From NCBI RefSeq assembly GCF_014198245.1, contig NZ_JACIHE010000020.1, forward strand, positions 88,861 through 152,860: 64,000 bases of DNA, read 5' to 3'. Source of the stretch: Bradyrhizobium sp. cir1. GTDB taxonomy: Bacteria > Pseudomonadota > Alphaproteobacteria > Rhizobiales > Xanthobacteraceae. This document shows, piece by piece, positions 47,400-56,596 of the stretch (position 1 is its first letter; every line of letters begins with the position of its first letter). The notes under the pieces are model-generated. The model worked only from the letters and a program-made list of their open reading frames with translations. It did no database searches and had not been told where the DNA came from. The translations under genes were made by a program, and so were the position numbers.

Positions 47400-48337
47400 T
47401 CCAACTCCAAGATCGTTTGAGAATTCAGAAATTCGTCGACGGCCCAACTGCTGGGCATCGAGCTTTGGGCGCCGCGTCGCGTCACACATAAGGCGGCAAC
47501 CGCGAGCGCCTTTTTGATCGCTTCTCGTATCGGCAACCGGTGGGCAAGAGAGGCTGCGAAGGCTCCATTAAAGGCGTCGCCCGCCGCGGTCGTATCAACG
47601 ACCTTCACAGGAAATGCCCGGAGCGCAAAAGACGCGCTGGCATCAGCGTAGTAGGCCCCCTGCGCACCAAGGGTGATCAGGGCGGCTCTTGGCCCAAGAT
47701 CGAGAAGCTTTCCGGCCGCATGAGCGGCGCTGTCGAAGTCGTGCACCTCGACACCGGTGAGCTCGAAAGCTTCCGTCTGGTTTGGAGTGACGAAATCAAC
47801 ACTCCTCCACGCCGCCGCGGACAGGCCCGCCCTCACGGGGGCCGGATTGAAAATGAGATCGAACCCTTTGACGCTCTTCATTGCAAAGAGATGATTGAGC
47901 GCGGGGACGGGCATCCCCATCTCGGCGACGACGATTGCGTCCCGCTCAATGAATTCGGCCGCCTTTTCGACCATGCTTGGTGTGACATTTGCATTGGCGC
48001 CCGGGTCTATGACGATCATGTTGGAGCCGTCGTCACCGACAAGGACGAGAGCAGAACCCGATATCTCCCCTGGGCACACCGCTATGGCATCGAGACGGAC
48101 GCCTGCCTCACGCAGCGCTTGCAGCAACGATCGACCGGCGTCGTCATCGCCAAGTCGGGTGTAGAAGCTCGGCCGAAGGCCCAATCGAGCGGCGGCGACC
48201 GCCTGATTGGCGCCCTTGCCTCCCGCATTCCGCTTTAAGCTTCCCATCAGGCTTTCACCCGGCGTTGGAATCCGCTCGACGTTGAAGCAGAGGTCGAGAT
48301 TGGTCGTTCCGAAGAACATCAATGGTCTGGGGCTCAT
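47396..48337 (-). CDS. PfkB-family carbohydrate kinase (ribokinase-like)
   Basis: 313 aa from ATG 48337, overlapping the permease stop by 4 bp. PfkB signature 1 is NAGGKGANQAVAAARLG (about 35-51) and signature 2 DTTAAGDAFNGAFAAS with the catalytic Asp. It resembles ribokinase, so a pentose or nucleoside-like sugar may be the substrate. The tight overlap chain ATGA-ATGA with its neighbours shows one transcript. Confidence 0.88.
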   Translation of the reverse strand: MSPRPLMFFGTTNLDLCFNVERIPTPGESLMGSLKRNAGGKGANQAVAAARLGLRPSFYTRLGDDDAGRSLLQALREAGVRLDAIAVCPGEISGSALVLVGDDGSNMIVIDPGANANVTPSMVEKAAEFIERDAIVVAEMGMPVPALNHLFAMKSVKGFDLIFNPAPVRAGLSAAAWRSVDFVTPNQTEAFELTGVEVHDFDSAAHAAGKLLDLGPRAALITLGAQGAYYADASASFALRAFPVKVVDTTAAGDAFNGAFAASLAHRLPIREAIKKALAVAALCVTRRGAQSSMPSSWAVDEFLNSQTILELE

Positions 48338-49194
48338 TTCACTGCCCCGAAGGTAAGACCACGTTCGAGATGACGCTGGCCAAGGATGATCAGGACGACC
48401 GGCACAATCATGGTCACCACCAGACCCGCAGCCATCACCGGATAGAACTGAACGCCCGGATTGAGCAGCTTGAGCAGGGCGACGGTGACCGGTGCTTTCG
48501 TCGAACTGAGGATCAGGCCGAGCGCGAAGTTGTGCCACGCGAGCAGGAAGATAAGCAAAGAAGCGCCTATCAAGCCGGGCTTTAGAAGCGGAAGAACGAT
48601 GTGCCAGACAATCCGGATTGGCTTTGCGCCATCCATGGCGGCCGCCTCCTCAATGTCCTTTGGGATGTCCTCGATATACGAACGGCTCAACCAAATGATC
48701 ATTGGCAGCGTGACGACTTGATAGACCCAGATCATACCGAAATAGGTGTCGTAAAGGCCGATTGTCTGAAACACGCTGAACAGCGGTATGACGACAAGGA
48801 GAGCCGGCGCGAAGCGGAAGCCCAGAATGAAGAATGCGATGTCCTCCTTCATAGGGATATCACGCCTCGCCAGGACGTAGCCTGCCGGTACCCCGGCAAC
48901 GAGCGATACGAGCACCGCACCAAGCGAGATCACGACGCTATTGGCGACCGGGGTCAGGAAATCAACCTTGATGGTGCCGTAGCTTGTTGCCCCGGCCTGG
49001 GCGGCATCGAACAAAACGCGGAAGTTTTCAAATGTTGGAGTGAAGATAAAGCGCGGCGGCCAGGTCATGACCTCGGCCTGCTGCTTCAGCGACATCATCA
49101 CGATCCAGACCAGCGGAAATGTCAGGATCAGCGTACAAGCAAGAACCAGCAGATTAAGGAACAAGCTTGCAGGCGTTGAGCGATTGAAACGCAT
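48334..49194 (-). CDS. sugar ABC transporter permease, MalG type
   Basis: 286 aa from ATG 49194, preceded by GGAGG. Six hydrophobic segments and the EAA-loop IEEAAAMDGAKPIRIVWHIVL contacting the ATPase. It forms the channel together with the permease at 49206-50168. Confidence 0.88.
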   Translation of the reverse strand: MRFNRSTPASLFLNLLVLACTLILTFPLVWIVMMSLKQQAEVMTWPPRFIFTPTFENFRVLFDAAQAGATSYGTIKVDFLTPVANSVVISLGAVLVSLVAGVPAGYVLARRDIPMKEDIAFFILGFRFAPALLVVIPLFSVFQTIGLYDTYFGMIWVYQVVTLPMIIWLSRSYIEDIPKDIEEAAAMDGAKPIRIVWHIVLPLLKPGLIGASLLIFLLAWHNFALGLILSSTKAPVTVALLKLLNPGVQFYPVMAAGLVVTMIVPVVLIILGQRHLERGLTFGAVK

Positions 49195-49205
49195 GTCAGC
49201 CTCCT

Positions 49206-50168
49206 CTAGCTTACGCGGTGCCGGACCAACCGCCACAATCTCACCATGGCAAAGGTCCCGAGAAGCACGATCATCCAATTGACAACCATGAGCGCGGCAC
49301 CACGCCCGAAGGCGAGATTTTGAAAGGCGGTGATGTAGGCGCGAACCGAGAGCACGGAAGTACTGTCACCCGGCCCCCCCTGGGTTGTTCCGAAGATGAT
49401 ATCAAACTGATTGAGCGATTCGATCAGCCGAAATACCGCGGCGATCAGGATGTACGGTGCAATGAGCGGAAGCTCGATATGGAGGAACGTTGCCCAACCC
49501 CGCGCGCCATTGACCCGCGCGGCTTCTCTGACCTCATCGTTGATGCCCTGCAAGCCGGCGAAGATGATTAGCGCAAAAAATGGTGTGTAAGTCCATATGT
49601 CGATGAGAACCAGCGAGCACATCGCCGTGCTGGCATCCGAAATCCATGCGAACCGACCAATCCCAATGAGCGAAAGAAAATAGTTCAGGATCCCATTCTG
49701 CGGATCCATCATTGTGGTCCACATCAAGGCGACGCTCATTGGCGGCAGAACCAGGGGAAGGAGAATGACGGGCCGCATCAGCCGGGCAAGGAACACCCCA
49801 CTTGCGAACAATTTGGCGAGCGCAAGGCCAAAGAACGCTTCGGCGAGCACGGCGGAGCAGGCATACGCCATAGTCGCCCGCACGCTATTCCAGAAATCTT
49901 GGGTCTTGATTGCCACTTCATAGTTGGTGAATCCAATGAACCGAACCACGGGACGGCCAAACTTGAGATCGGTCAGTGATTGAAAGACCCCATAGAAAAA
50001 CAGAAATAGAAATCCAAGCAGGATGATGATTGCGGGGGCAATCGCAGCAAGGCTCCACCAGTCAAGAGCATTCTGCTCGGCCTTTTGCACCTGCTCGTTT
50101 TTGGACGAGGCCAGCTGGTCTGCCGATGATTGTAGCGTCACGATTGCGTCGATGCCTTGAAGGTCCAT
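49206..50168 (-). CDS. sugar ABC transporter permease, MalF type
   Basis: 320 aa, hydrophobic segments from residue 39 on, and the EAA loop EVREAARVNGARGWATFLHI. The N-terminal 35 residues are hydrophilic, longer than in most homologues. It lies 11 bp before the MalG-type gene. Confidence 0.87.
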   Translation of the reverse strand: MDLQGIDAIVTLQSSADQLASSKNEQVQKAEQNALDWWSLAAIAPAIIILLGFLFLFFYGVFQSLTDLKFGRPVVRFIGFTNYEVAIKTQDFWNSVRATMAYACSAVLAEAFFGLALAKLFASGVFLARLMRPVILLPLVLPPMSVALMWTTMMDPQNGILNYFLSLIGIGRFAWISDASTAMCSLVLIDIWTYTPFFALIIFAGLQGINDEVREAARVNGARGWATFLHIELPLIAPYILIAAVFRLIESLNQFDIIFGTTQGGPGDSTSVLSVRAYITAFQNLAFGRGAALMVVNWMIVLLGTFAMVRLWRLVRHRVS

Positions 50169-50237
50169 CGCTCACTTCTCAAAAGATACTCGGGCGCGGT
50201 GGGGGCGGCAAACCCTTATGCCGCCGCCCCGACCGCC

Positions 50238-51623
50238 TTACATGGAGGAGCGGATCTCGGAGGCGAGGTCGGTCAACGTCGCCTTCACGTTCGCGCCGTT
50301 GACCATTTTCTGCATGGCGACTGCCCAGGCGTTCATTGCCTCGGCAAATCCTGCGCGCGGCGTAAAGGCCAATGCAGCCCTGTCTTGCACGATTTTGAAG
50401 GTATCCACGAAGTTCGAGAATTCCGGTTTAGCCGCGTAGTCGAGCCAAACCTTGTCGCTCCAGGTCGAGGCGCGCGGAGAGTTGACGAGCTTTCCGGCGA
50501 CGGCACCGTTGAGCTCGACCTGCTTTGACGTCGCCCACTGGATGAACAGCCAGGCTGCTCCCTTTTTCTGAGAGGCCGCATTCATGGCCAGGGACCAGAT
50601 CCAGATGTTCGATTCGAAATTCTTGCCGTTCGGAGCTCGCAGAGGGGGAGCGAATGCAATCTTGCCCGAAGCGGGCTTGCCGGCGACATCGTTCCAGAAC
50701 CCGAACATGTTGGAATCGATCGCCATCGCTGTCCGACCAGAATTGATGCCATCGACCACCTGATACCAGTTGTCGTTGGCAAAGGATGGAGCAGCGCACT
50801 TCTTGATCATCTCCACATAGTCCTTGTGGAAGGCGACGGACTCGGGCGAATCGAGACCAGTTTCTAATTTGCCGTCCTTGACGACGAAGTCGTGCACACC
50901 GTAAGACTTGGCAATCGAGATTGCGGCCGTGTGGATGCTGCTCCAAAAGCGGACTCCCCGAACGCCCAGAGGTGTGATCGCCGGATCCGCAGATTTCAGC
51001 TTCTCGCAAGCCGCGGACATTTCCGGCGGGGTTGTCGGAACCTTGATACCGTGCTTGTCCAGAATGTCCTTACGGTAGAATAATTGGATATTTTCGAACC
51101 CGTGCGGGATAGCCCACACCTGACCCCGGCCCGCTTCGATTTGCCCGCCATTGACTTGCCACGTCAGCGCGTCACGCAACGCGGGGAAGAAGTCCTTGTA
51201 GTCATAGCTTGCCGAGGTGAGCTTGGGGTTGTTCAGATAGCGGTCGAGCGGCTCGAGTAGTTGACCGGGCGCGAGATCCCAAGCCGGCTGAATCCCCGTG
51301 CCGACGACGTCCCACGAGGGCGACTTCGTGCTCAGCTGGATTGTCAGCTTATTCCAGTAGGCATCGTCCGGATAAAGCTCGGGCGTCACTTTGATGCCTG
51401 TCAACTTCTCGAACTCAGGCAGCTGTGCTGCAACGGCGTCAGCATATGGATGGATGTCGTAAGCCCACACGATCAAAGAGCCCTCGAACTGGCGCCAGTT
51501 GATATCCTCCGCTTTGGCCTGGACGAAAGATGCGGCCGCACCGGCCAAGAGCGTTGAGCAAATCAGAGCGGTTTTGACAAAATGAGCCGAATGGCCGCGC
51601 AAAGCGGCTGGCGTCCTTGGCAT
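50238..51623 (-). CDS. sugar ABC transporter substrate-binding protein
   Basis: 461 aa from ATG 51623, with GAGGAGG upstream. A signal peptide is seen (HFVKTALICSTLLAGAAASF then VQAKAE). The mature part has the extracellular solute-binding family 1 look: GSLIVWAYDIHPYADAVAAQ, GIKVTPELYPDD and GAAWLFIQWATS. First gene of an eight-gene operon (51623-42886). It has its own sigma-54-type promoter 28 bp upstream. Confidence 0.88.
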   Translation of the reverse strand: MPRTPAALRGHSAHFVKTALICSTLLAGAAASFVQAKAEDINWRQFEGSLIVWAYDIHPYADAVAAQLPEFEKLTGIKVTPELYPDDAYWNKLTIQLSTKSPSWDVVGTGIQPAWDLAPGQLLEPLDRYLNNPKLTSASYDYKDFFPALRDALTWQVNGGQIEAGRGQVWAIPHGFENIQLFYRKDILDKHGIKVPTTPPEMSAACEKLKSADPAITPLGVRGVRFWSSIHTAAISIAKSYGVHDFVVKDGKLETGLDSPESVAFHKDYVEMIKKCAAPSFANDNWYQVVDGINSGRTAMAIDSNMFGFWNDVAGKPASGKIAFAPPLRAPNGKNFESNIWIWSLAMNAASQKKGAAWLFIQWATSKQVELNGAVAGKLVNSPRASTWSDKVWLDYAAKPEFSNFVDTFKIVQDRAALAFTPRAGFAEAMNAWAVAMQKMVNGANVKATLTDLASEIRSSM

Positions 51624-51650
51624 TGGTCCCTCCTCTGGGCTCATTGGCCC

Positions 51651-51665
51651 GCAATTCACGTGCCC
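51651..51665 (-). promoter_or_regulatory. sigma-54 (-24/-12) promoter of the sugar ABC operon
   Basis: On the minus strand GGGCACGTGAATTGC matches the consensus TGGCACG-N4-TTGC at all positions but the first; the essential GG and GC are ten bases apart. Transcription would start near 51640, just ahead of the ribosome-binding site of the binding-protein gene. A TTGGGTA repeat lies 76 bp upstream. Confidence 0.75.
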
Positions 51666-51740
51666 CTCCTCTTCCAGGGCCGCGAGTGTTGGGAACGCTA
51701 ACCGCCATTTTCCGCCCATATGCACCCATTCAGATCGAAG

Positions 51741-51757
51741 TTGGGTAACATTGGGTA
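51741..51757. promoter_or_regulatory. TTGGGTA direct repeat, perfect (site d)
   Basis: TTGGGTAACATTGGGTA: two perfect units with a 10-bp period, 118 bp upstream of the binding-protein start and 76 bp from the -24 element. This is the normal distance for an upstream activator site. Confidence 0.65.
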
Positions 51758-52099
51758 AGTCAAGAAAGCAGCATCACAGGACGCCATATTGGGAGATGAT
51801 CAATGCAGGCGCATGTTCAAGCCCCGCGAAGCCAGCCCCAAAAGGGGGCGATCCTGGCCAACTGCTCGCGCTTTTGCGTCAGTAGGTGGTTCAAATGCTC
51901 TATCGACCCGCCGCTCATCACACACGCGGCGATCTTGTTCTTGCGCTGCTGCCTCAAGACAGACGGCAACTCGCTGCGGAATAAAGACACATTGTCGCAA
52001 CCTTTCGCAATCTCCCATCGCACCGACGATCTGGTCGCTCGACTGGCCGAACGGCGGTGCGATAAGCGCTGCGCCCGCAGCGTGGGGAAGTGTCTGATC
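51758..52099. other. intergenic region, no gene seen
   Basis: Several overlapping frames of about 100 codons on both strands, none with recognisable motifs. Confidence 0.4.
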
Positions 52100-52316
52100 T
52101 GCTTTCCTCGGAGCAACAGCTGGTGCAGGACGGTGAGGTTTTCTGCCCAATCAGCGACAGCACCTTCTTCGAATTTCTAACGGGGCGCGCGCACGCCCTG
52201 CACATTCATGCTGCGCTGCATGCGGCGTTCCGATGGGACAAGGCGCGGCGTTTCACCAGCGATGACTTGTATGACAACAGACACAGGATCAAGAGGTTTC
52301 TCACCGCTATCTAGCC
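52100..52316 (+). pseudogene. PIN-like domain protein remnant
   Basis: The stretch VQDGEVFCPISDSTFFEFL looks like the N-terminal part of a PIN-like protein, and it is joined to HIHAALHAAFRWDKARRFTS and DDLYDNRH, which look like a later part (usually followed by ALPYCDVFLTE). The middle and the end are missing. Probably a deletion derivative; identification from memory of the family, so tentative. Confidence 0.35.
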
Positions 52317-52379
52317 AGTTTTCCGTTCGCATCCTTGCGTGCTGCCAAGCAGCTGAATGACCATGCCGTACACGCGAAC

Positions 52380-52562
52380 ATGACACCGTTCACCGCCCAG
52401 GAAATCAAGGCAATGACCGCACGGTGCGATGCGCTCGAAGGGCGCTTCGGAAAAGAAATGCACAACGACTATGGCTGGGCCTCGGTAGCTCTCAAAAATC
52501 CTAAGCCCAACTTCGCGCAGATTGAAAAAGCCGCATCCCTTGACCATTGGCGGCCACGGTAG
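52380..52562 (+). pseudogene. DUF5677-like remnant
   Basis: FGKEMHNDYGWASVALKNPK and IEKAASLDHWRP resemble the middle of DUF5677 proteins, where the text usually goes on to YYxMASxxVHAN. A stop after HWRPR truncates it. A full DUF5677 gene lies at 61259-62161, but the two are not closely alike. Confidence 0.4.
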
Positions 52563-53489
52563 CATATCAAAAGACAACTATGCGCCTGGCGCGGCGCCGC
52601 GCAACACGAGCATGGCTGACGCGCGCGACCATCCGGATAGCGATAAGGGTGGCCGCGTTCTCCATGCTCGAGATTGGATGAGCGTTGTTTTCACTATAAA
52701 CGGCCAAGTCCACCTCGACGCCAAACCCAGGGACAGCAACCGTCTGACGCAACTTTCTGATGCCAGTCACAGTTCGAGAGCAGATGAAGGACTCGCCGTC
52801 ATATAAAATTCGGAATGGGATTCGTTGCTCGCGCATCATCACCGGCCTTGATGACTCAAGGGAACTTTGGACGCCCGCGCTGCGTTCGCGCCTCGATATC
52901 ATCGCTACGCGCCGGACGAAAACATCATCGCTCTCACGATATTAGAGCGATTCGCGCGCTATGATCGCTTGGTCAGCAGCCTCACATTGCAGGATTTCAG
53001 CAGATTAGCCTGTAGTTTTGTCCAATTCCGCCCCGTCCGGAGGCTTTGTCATTGACGAAGCTTCTCTCATACCATGCGGCTCTCCTGTCGTCGGAGCAAC
53101 CGGTCCTCCCACGAGTCTTACCAAGCCACGGCCAACGTCGCAGCCGCTGAAGGCCACTGCCCCAACAGCAATTGTAGTAAATTGCTCTGAGCTGCTGATG
53201 CTGCTTCGGCGCGATATAGACCTCGTGCCGGTGATCACAGTGTCGGCCACCAGTTCTTTCCGACCCGTTCGTCTGGCCTGCGGCTACATGGGACCATCGT
53301 GCAGTTAAAGCCGGCGAAGGATCTCCTCTCGCGAACTGGCGCACCGCTGAGTGCCGTCTATCCGCGCGCGAGATCGCGCGCAACCACAAGCTGATCTAGC
53401 AGAAATACGACCGATCATGCCCCTCAAACGCTGCAGAACGTCCTGGTTGCAATGTTAGCATCCCTCGCCGATCGGCTGGGGGAACAAGC
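52563..53489. other. intergenic region, no gene seen
   Basis: About 930 bp with short frames on both strands and nothing recognisable. Confidence 0.4.
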
Positions 53490-53753
53490 ATGATTAAAGC
53501 ATTTCGCAATACTGTCATGGCACTCACTTTTGTCGTCGTCGCCGGCAGTAACATAATTTGGAGTTTGCTGGATGACTACGTCGCCTGTGGCCTAGCGGTA
53601 GCCGCTTCAGTCACCGCCGGCTTTTGCGCCGAGCGCGCCTTCGTCAAACGGTCCCATCGCGAAATGATCCGTCAACACGGCGCAGACTGGCAGCCTGGTA
53701 GCGAGCGCATAGAGTCTGGCGGACCAACTAGGACGGCGAAGGCAGAGAAATGA
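53490..53753 (+). CDS. small membrane protein, 87 aa
   Basis: Two hydrophobic segments (VMALTFVVVAGSNIIWSLL and VACGLAVAASVTAGFCAE), then a hydrophilic tail. GGGGGAA precedes the ATG. It overlaps the next small gene by 4 bp. Function unknown. Confidence 0.6.
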   Translation: MIKAFRNTVMALTFVVVAGSNIIWSLLDDYVACGLAVAASVTAGFCAERAFVKRSHREMIRQHGADWQPGSERIESGGPTRTAKAEK

Positions 53754-53980
53754 CAATCGACCGGAACATCGAGAGCGGCAGGAAGCGGGAGGCGCCCAAG
53801 CTGGAGGTGCTCGATTGCCAAACCCCGTCGCGACAGTTGCTAGCCCATGCATCGGCGATCGAGGCATTGCGCGCCTGGTACGCCATGCAGTCAACCGTCA
53901 ATACCGTCGCGCTCTACGACGCCGCAGCAGCGCTGTTCGGCTCGGATTTCGACCGGGCCGAATACCACGAGGTCGAGTGA
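53750..53980 (+). CDS. small hypothetical protein, 76 aa
   Basis: It starts at an ATGA overlap with the small membrane protein gene, so the two are probably translated together. It is soluble; ALRAWYAMQSTVNTVALYDA looks helical. No family recognised. Confidence 0.5.
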   Translation: MTIDRNIESGRKREAPKLEVLDCQTPSRQLLAHASAIEALRAWYAMQSTVNTVALYDAAAALFGSDFDRAEYHEVE

Positions 53981-54169
53981 ATATATCTGATCTCGACGCG
54001 CTTGCAGTTGGGAAAGCGCGGCCCGAAGTCCAGATTATCTTACGCCGACGGAACGGGTGAAAGCTTCTAATTCGATTCCTTCCGTTACGTCGCGAGGCGG
54101 CCACCATAAGTCCCTGCCTCACAATAGAAGAGGCAGGCGATCAGCCTGAGATTATTTTATGGCGCCCTT

Positions 54170-54835
54170 AAGGGGAGGCCGCTCGATCGAGACAACACTC
54201 TGTCCGCTCGACCGGCGGTTCGACAAAGATTCACGACGTCGTAGAGATCGCGCGGGCGCGTTCGCTCGGCCAAAGCGCTGAGGTTTACGCGAACGCCTCA
54301 AGTAGTCGTAGGCCAGGGCTTCGATGCCGTCTTCAAGCATGTCAGAACAAGGGTGAAAGATATCGACGGGCACCGGCGGCAAGAGGATGCGTTCGTCAGC
54401 CGTCAGACCAAGTTTATTTCGCGGAAGTGGACGGATCGTGAAACGGGCCCCTTGTAGCTGATCTTGCTTTGACATGAGAGCTTGCGGCGGAAGAGTTCGA
54501 ATTCTTGCTGATCCACCGGGACCACGATGCCGCTTTTGTCATAGACCCAGGCGCCACCTCGGCAAACACCCGCTTTAAGAATGCTTCGCCGAGGTGCGCT
54601 TCATTGCGCAACCTAAAATCCAGATCCTCGGAAAAGCGATAGGTTCCGACTCAGCATGTTTTCAGACAGGTACCGCCCTTGAAGACCTAGCCTTCGGCGA
54701 GTTCCTCATGCGCGCGGACGCCGGCGACAAATCAGCCGAGAACGCAGTCTTTTCGACAACATGCGGAACGAGCGAGGTCTGTCCTGCGACAGCAAGAATT
54801 GCGCGCTTGCCGATCAATGTCTGCCTCCGCGAACC
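54170..54835 (-). pseudogene. AbiEii-type nucleotidyltransferase toxin, decayed
   Basis: Read through three frames, the minus strand gives VEKDCVLGWFVAGVR, VFKGGTCLKTC, YRFSEDLDFRL (the Gly-Gly-Thr and SEDLDF nucleotidyltransferase motifs), then LLPPVPVDIFHPCSDMLEDG and LAERTRPRDLYDVVNL. This is the motif order of AbiEii/AbiGii toxins of type IV toxin-antitoxin systems. At least two frameshifts and a stop (near SEDLDF) show that it is dead. Confidence 0.7.
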
Positions 54836-55020
54836 CAGGTCGACGGAATGAAGAGCCGCCATCTTGAGACGAGGCGCGAATAATCCAGCGTGGGATCAAG
54901 CTTCGCATTTCCTGCCGTGCGCCGTGTGCGGCACAGTTCGGCAAGTGATACGCCGTCCGAACGTCGCTCCGCAAGAAAGCCAAGTTGCTTGAACACGACG
55001 CCGTTGCCGAGCCGCTCACC
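54814..55020 (-). pseudogene. AbiEi antitoxin C-terminal remnant
   Basis: The frame reads VFKQLGFLAERR, TAGNAKLDPTLDYSRLVSRW and RLFIPSTWV. This resembles the C-terminal end of type IV AbiEi antitoxins (GNAKLDP...LVTRWRLWVP). It ends where the AbiEii-like frame begins, the normal order of the pair. Confidence 0.55.
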
Positions 55021-55413
55021 ATGTTCATGAGCGTTTGATCATTGCGATCGATCCGCTTGAGATAGGTACTCATGCGGATCAGACACCCGCTGAATGCCGC
55101 CGCCCAGTGCGGCATATCGATGAGCGATCCGAAGACCCCTTATGCCTTTGACTCAAATGGACTTTTCGCGAGCATGTCCAGCGAGTATTGTGGTCGTCCG
55201 ATTTGAACAGATGGCCGTAGCGGCCCTTGACGTAAAGTCTGCTATGGCCGGCAAAGTTTTGAACTGCTTTTAGTTCAGGCCGACCTCGATCCAGCAGGAT
55301 ACCGCGAAATGCGGCAAGGCGTGCCACATAAAGCGCAATCCGGCATCTTGCGCGTTTTTCGACCGAAGTGTGGCGATCGGGCAGGCCTATTTTGCTCACC
55401 GAATTCACTGAGT

Positions 55414-55443
55414 GCGTCAGCTTGTCGACAGCTGGTCCTAATA
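55414..55443 (+). promoter_or_regulatory. tts box (TtsI-binding site)
   Basis: GCGTCAGCTTGTCGACAGCT followed by GGTCCTAATA. It matches the consensus TCGTCAGCTTnTCGaaAGCTnnnnCCnnnTA with few changes and correct spacing of the CC and TA. It lies 35 bp before the ATG of the next gene. TtsI switches on type III secretion genes in rhizobia in response to plant flavonoids through NodD. Confidence 0.8.
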
Positions 55444-55477
55444 GAGCGAGAGCGACACACTCAAACCGGGGGCGGTC

Positions 55478-56596
55478 ATGGACCCATTTAACACCATCAA
55501 GCCATTCGACCCAGAGTTCGCTGCTTACAGCACCGCGGTGCCGCAAGCGCAACAGCCGCAAGCGGATTTTGAGCCGTACTTGTATGAAGTGCCGCAAGTT
55601 GGCACCTCTGCGATCGCAGAGAATCCTGTTTCGGCTGATCCCTACTATCCTCATCTGTCGGAAGAAGGCCTTAGACTCGCCGAGACCTTCGGACTTGAGT
55701 ACCAGAGGGCCGACGGTTTTCATCCCGAACATGCCGTCACCGGACGCGAGGACGCCGCTACCCTGATGGGTGAGGACTACACCGGCCAGTTGAGGCCTGC
55801 GAAGAGGCAGAGGACACTAAGCCAGACGCAACCCGATGCCATTGAGCACCAGCCCAGCGAGCCTAGCAATTCAGCCGCTCGCGAGCTGATTGAAGAGGCC
55901 GGCACACCGTTTCGGGCCAGCGGTCCGTTGATCATTCCTGAGGAAGACTGCGTTCAGGATCTGCTGTGGGCGATGCTGGAAAACGCCGGCTCATCGTCGT
56001 CTCTCGAGCCAACCGAGCGTCATGACCACGCCGTGGATTCAGGAGCGGCCGTTCGTTCCTTTAACTCGTGGCAGGACGACCAGCGCACGTCAGGCGCGCA
56101 TGAGGGTAGCAGCGTCCCGCCGAGCCAGGACACCCCGCCCGCTCCTTTCATAGTTCATAACGACCGCTTCACGGCGCTGTTCGTGCCCGCGGCGGCGATG
56201 AGGGGCGGGTCTCCACTCAATCTGTCAGGCGCACCCATTCATTTCGGATCTCCACTGGATAGCGTTTCGCAGCCGAGCGCACAGCCGGCGAATCGGCCCT
56301 CGCCAGCCCTGCTTGCACAGACGATGGAGCAAGCCGCCCCGGCGTCCGTCAGAGCTGAGACGACGTCGCCCGCGGCCCGCGAGATTTACGCCGCATCATT
56401 CGCCGTTCCTGAGGGCTTTTCGCACGGCACACAACCCGCCCCAATGACGATGATCTCCAGGCTCGGCCGCTGGGGCCTCTTGCCGGACGCAGCGCAGCCG
56501 ATGAAGCAATACGACATTCGCGGCGAGCGTTACACGGCCCTCTTGGGGCCGGGAGGACCGAACGACGTTCGGCTCATCCACCATCCACAGATGTAG
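55478..56596 (+). CDS. putative type III-secreted effector
   Basis: 372 aa, acidic, low in hydrophobic segments and rich in Pro, Ser and Gln: the look of a disordered secreted effector. The first 30 residues (Thr/Ser/Gln/Pro-rich, no signal peptide) could be the type III export signal. A basic patch PAKRQR (107-112) may be a nuclear localisation signal. There is an internal repeat: DRFTALFVP (229-237) and ERYTALLGP (330-338). A tts box lies 35 bp upstream. I do not recognise it as a named Nop protein. Confidence 0.7.
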   Translation: MDPFNTIKPFDPEFAAYSTAVPQAQQPQADFEPYLYEVPQVGTSAIAENPVSADPYYPHLSEEGLRLAETFGLEYQRADGFHPEHAVTGREDAATLMGEDYTGQLRPAKRQRTLSQTQPDAIEHQPSEPSNSAARELIEEAGTPFRASGPLIIPEEDCVQDLLWAMLENAGSSSSLEPTERHDHAVDSGAAVRSFNSWQDDQRTSGAHEGSSVPPSQDTPPAPFIVHNDRFTALFVPAAAMRGGSPLNLSGAPIHFGSPLDSVSQPSAQPANRPSPALLAQTMEQAAPASVRAETTSPAAREIYAASFAVPEGFSHGTQPAPMTMISRLGRWGLLPDAAQPMKQYDIRGERYTALLGPGGPNDVRLIHHPQM

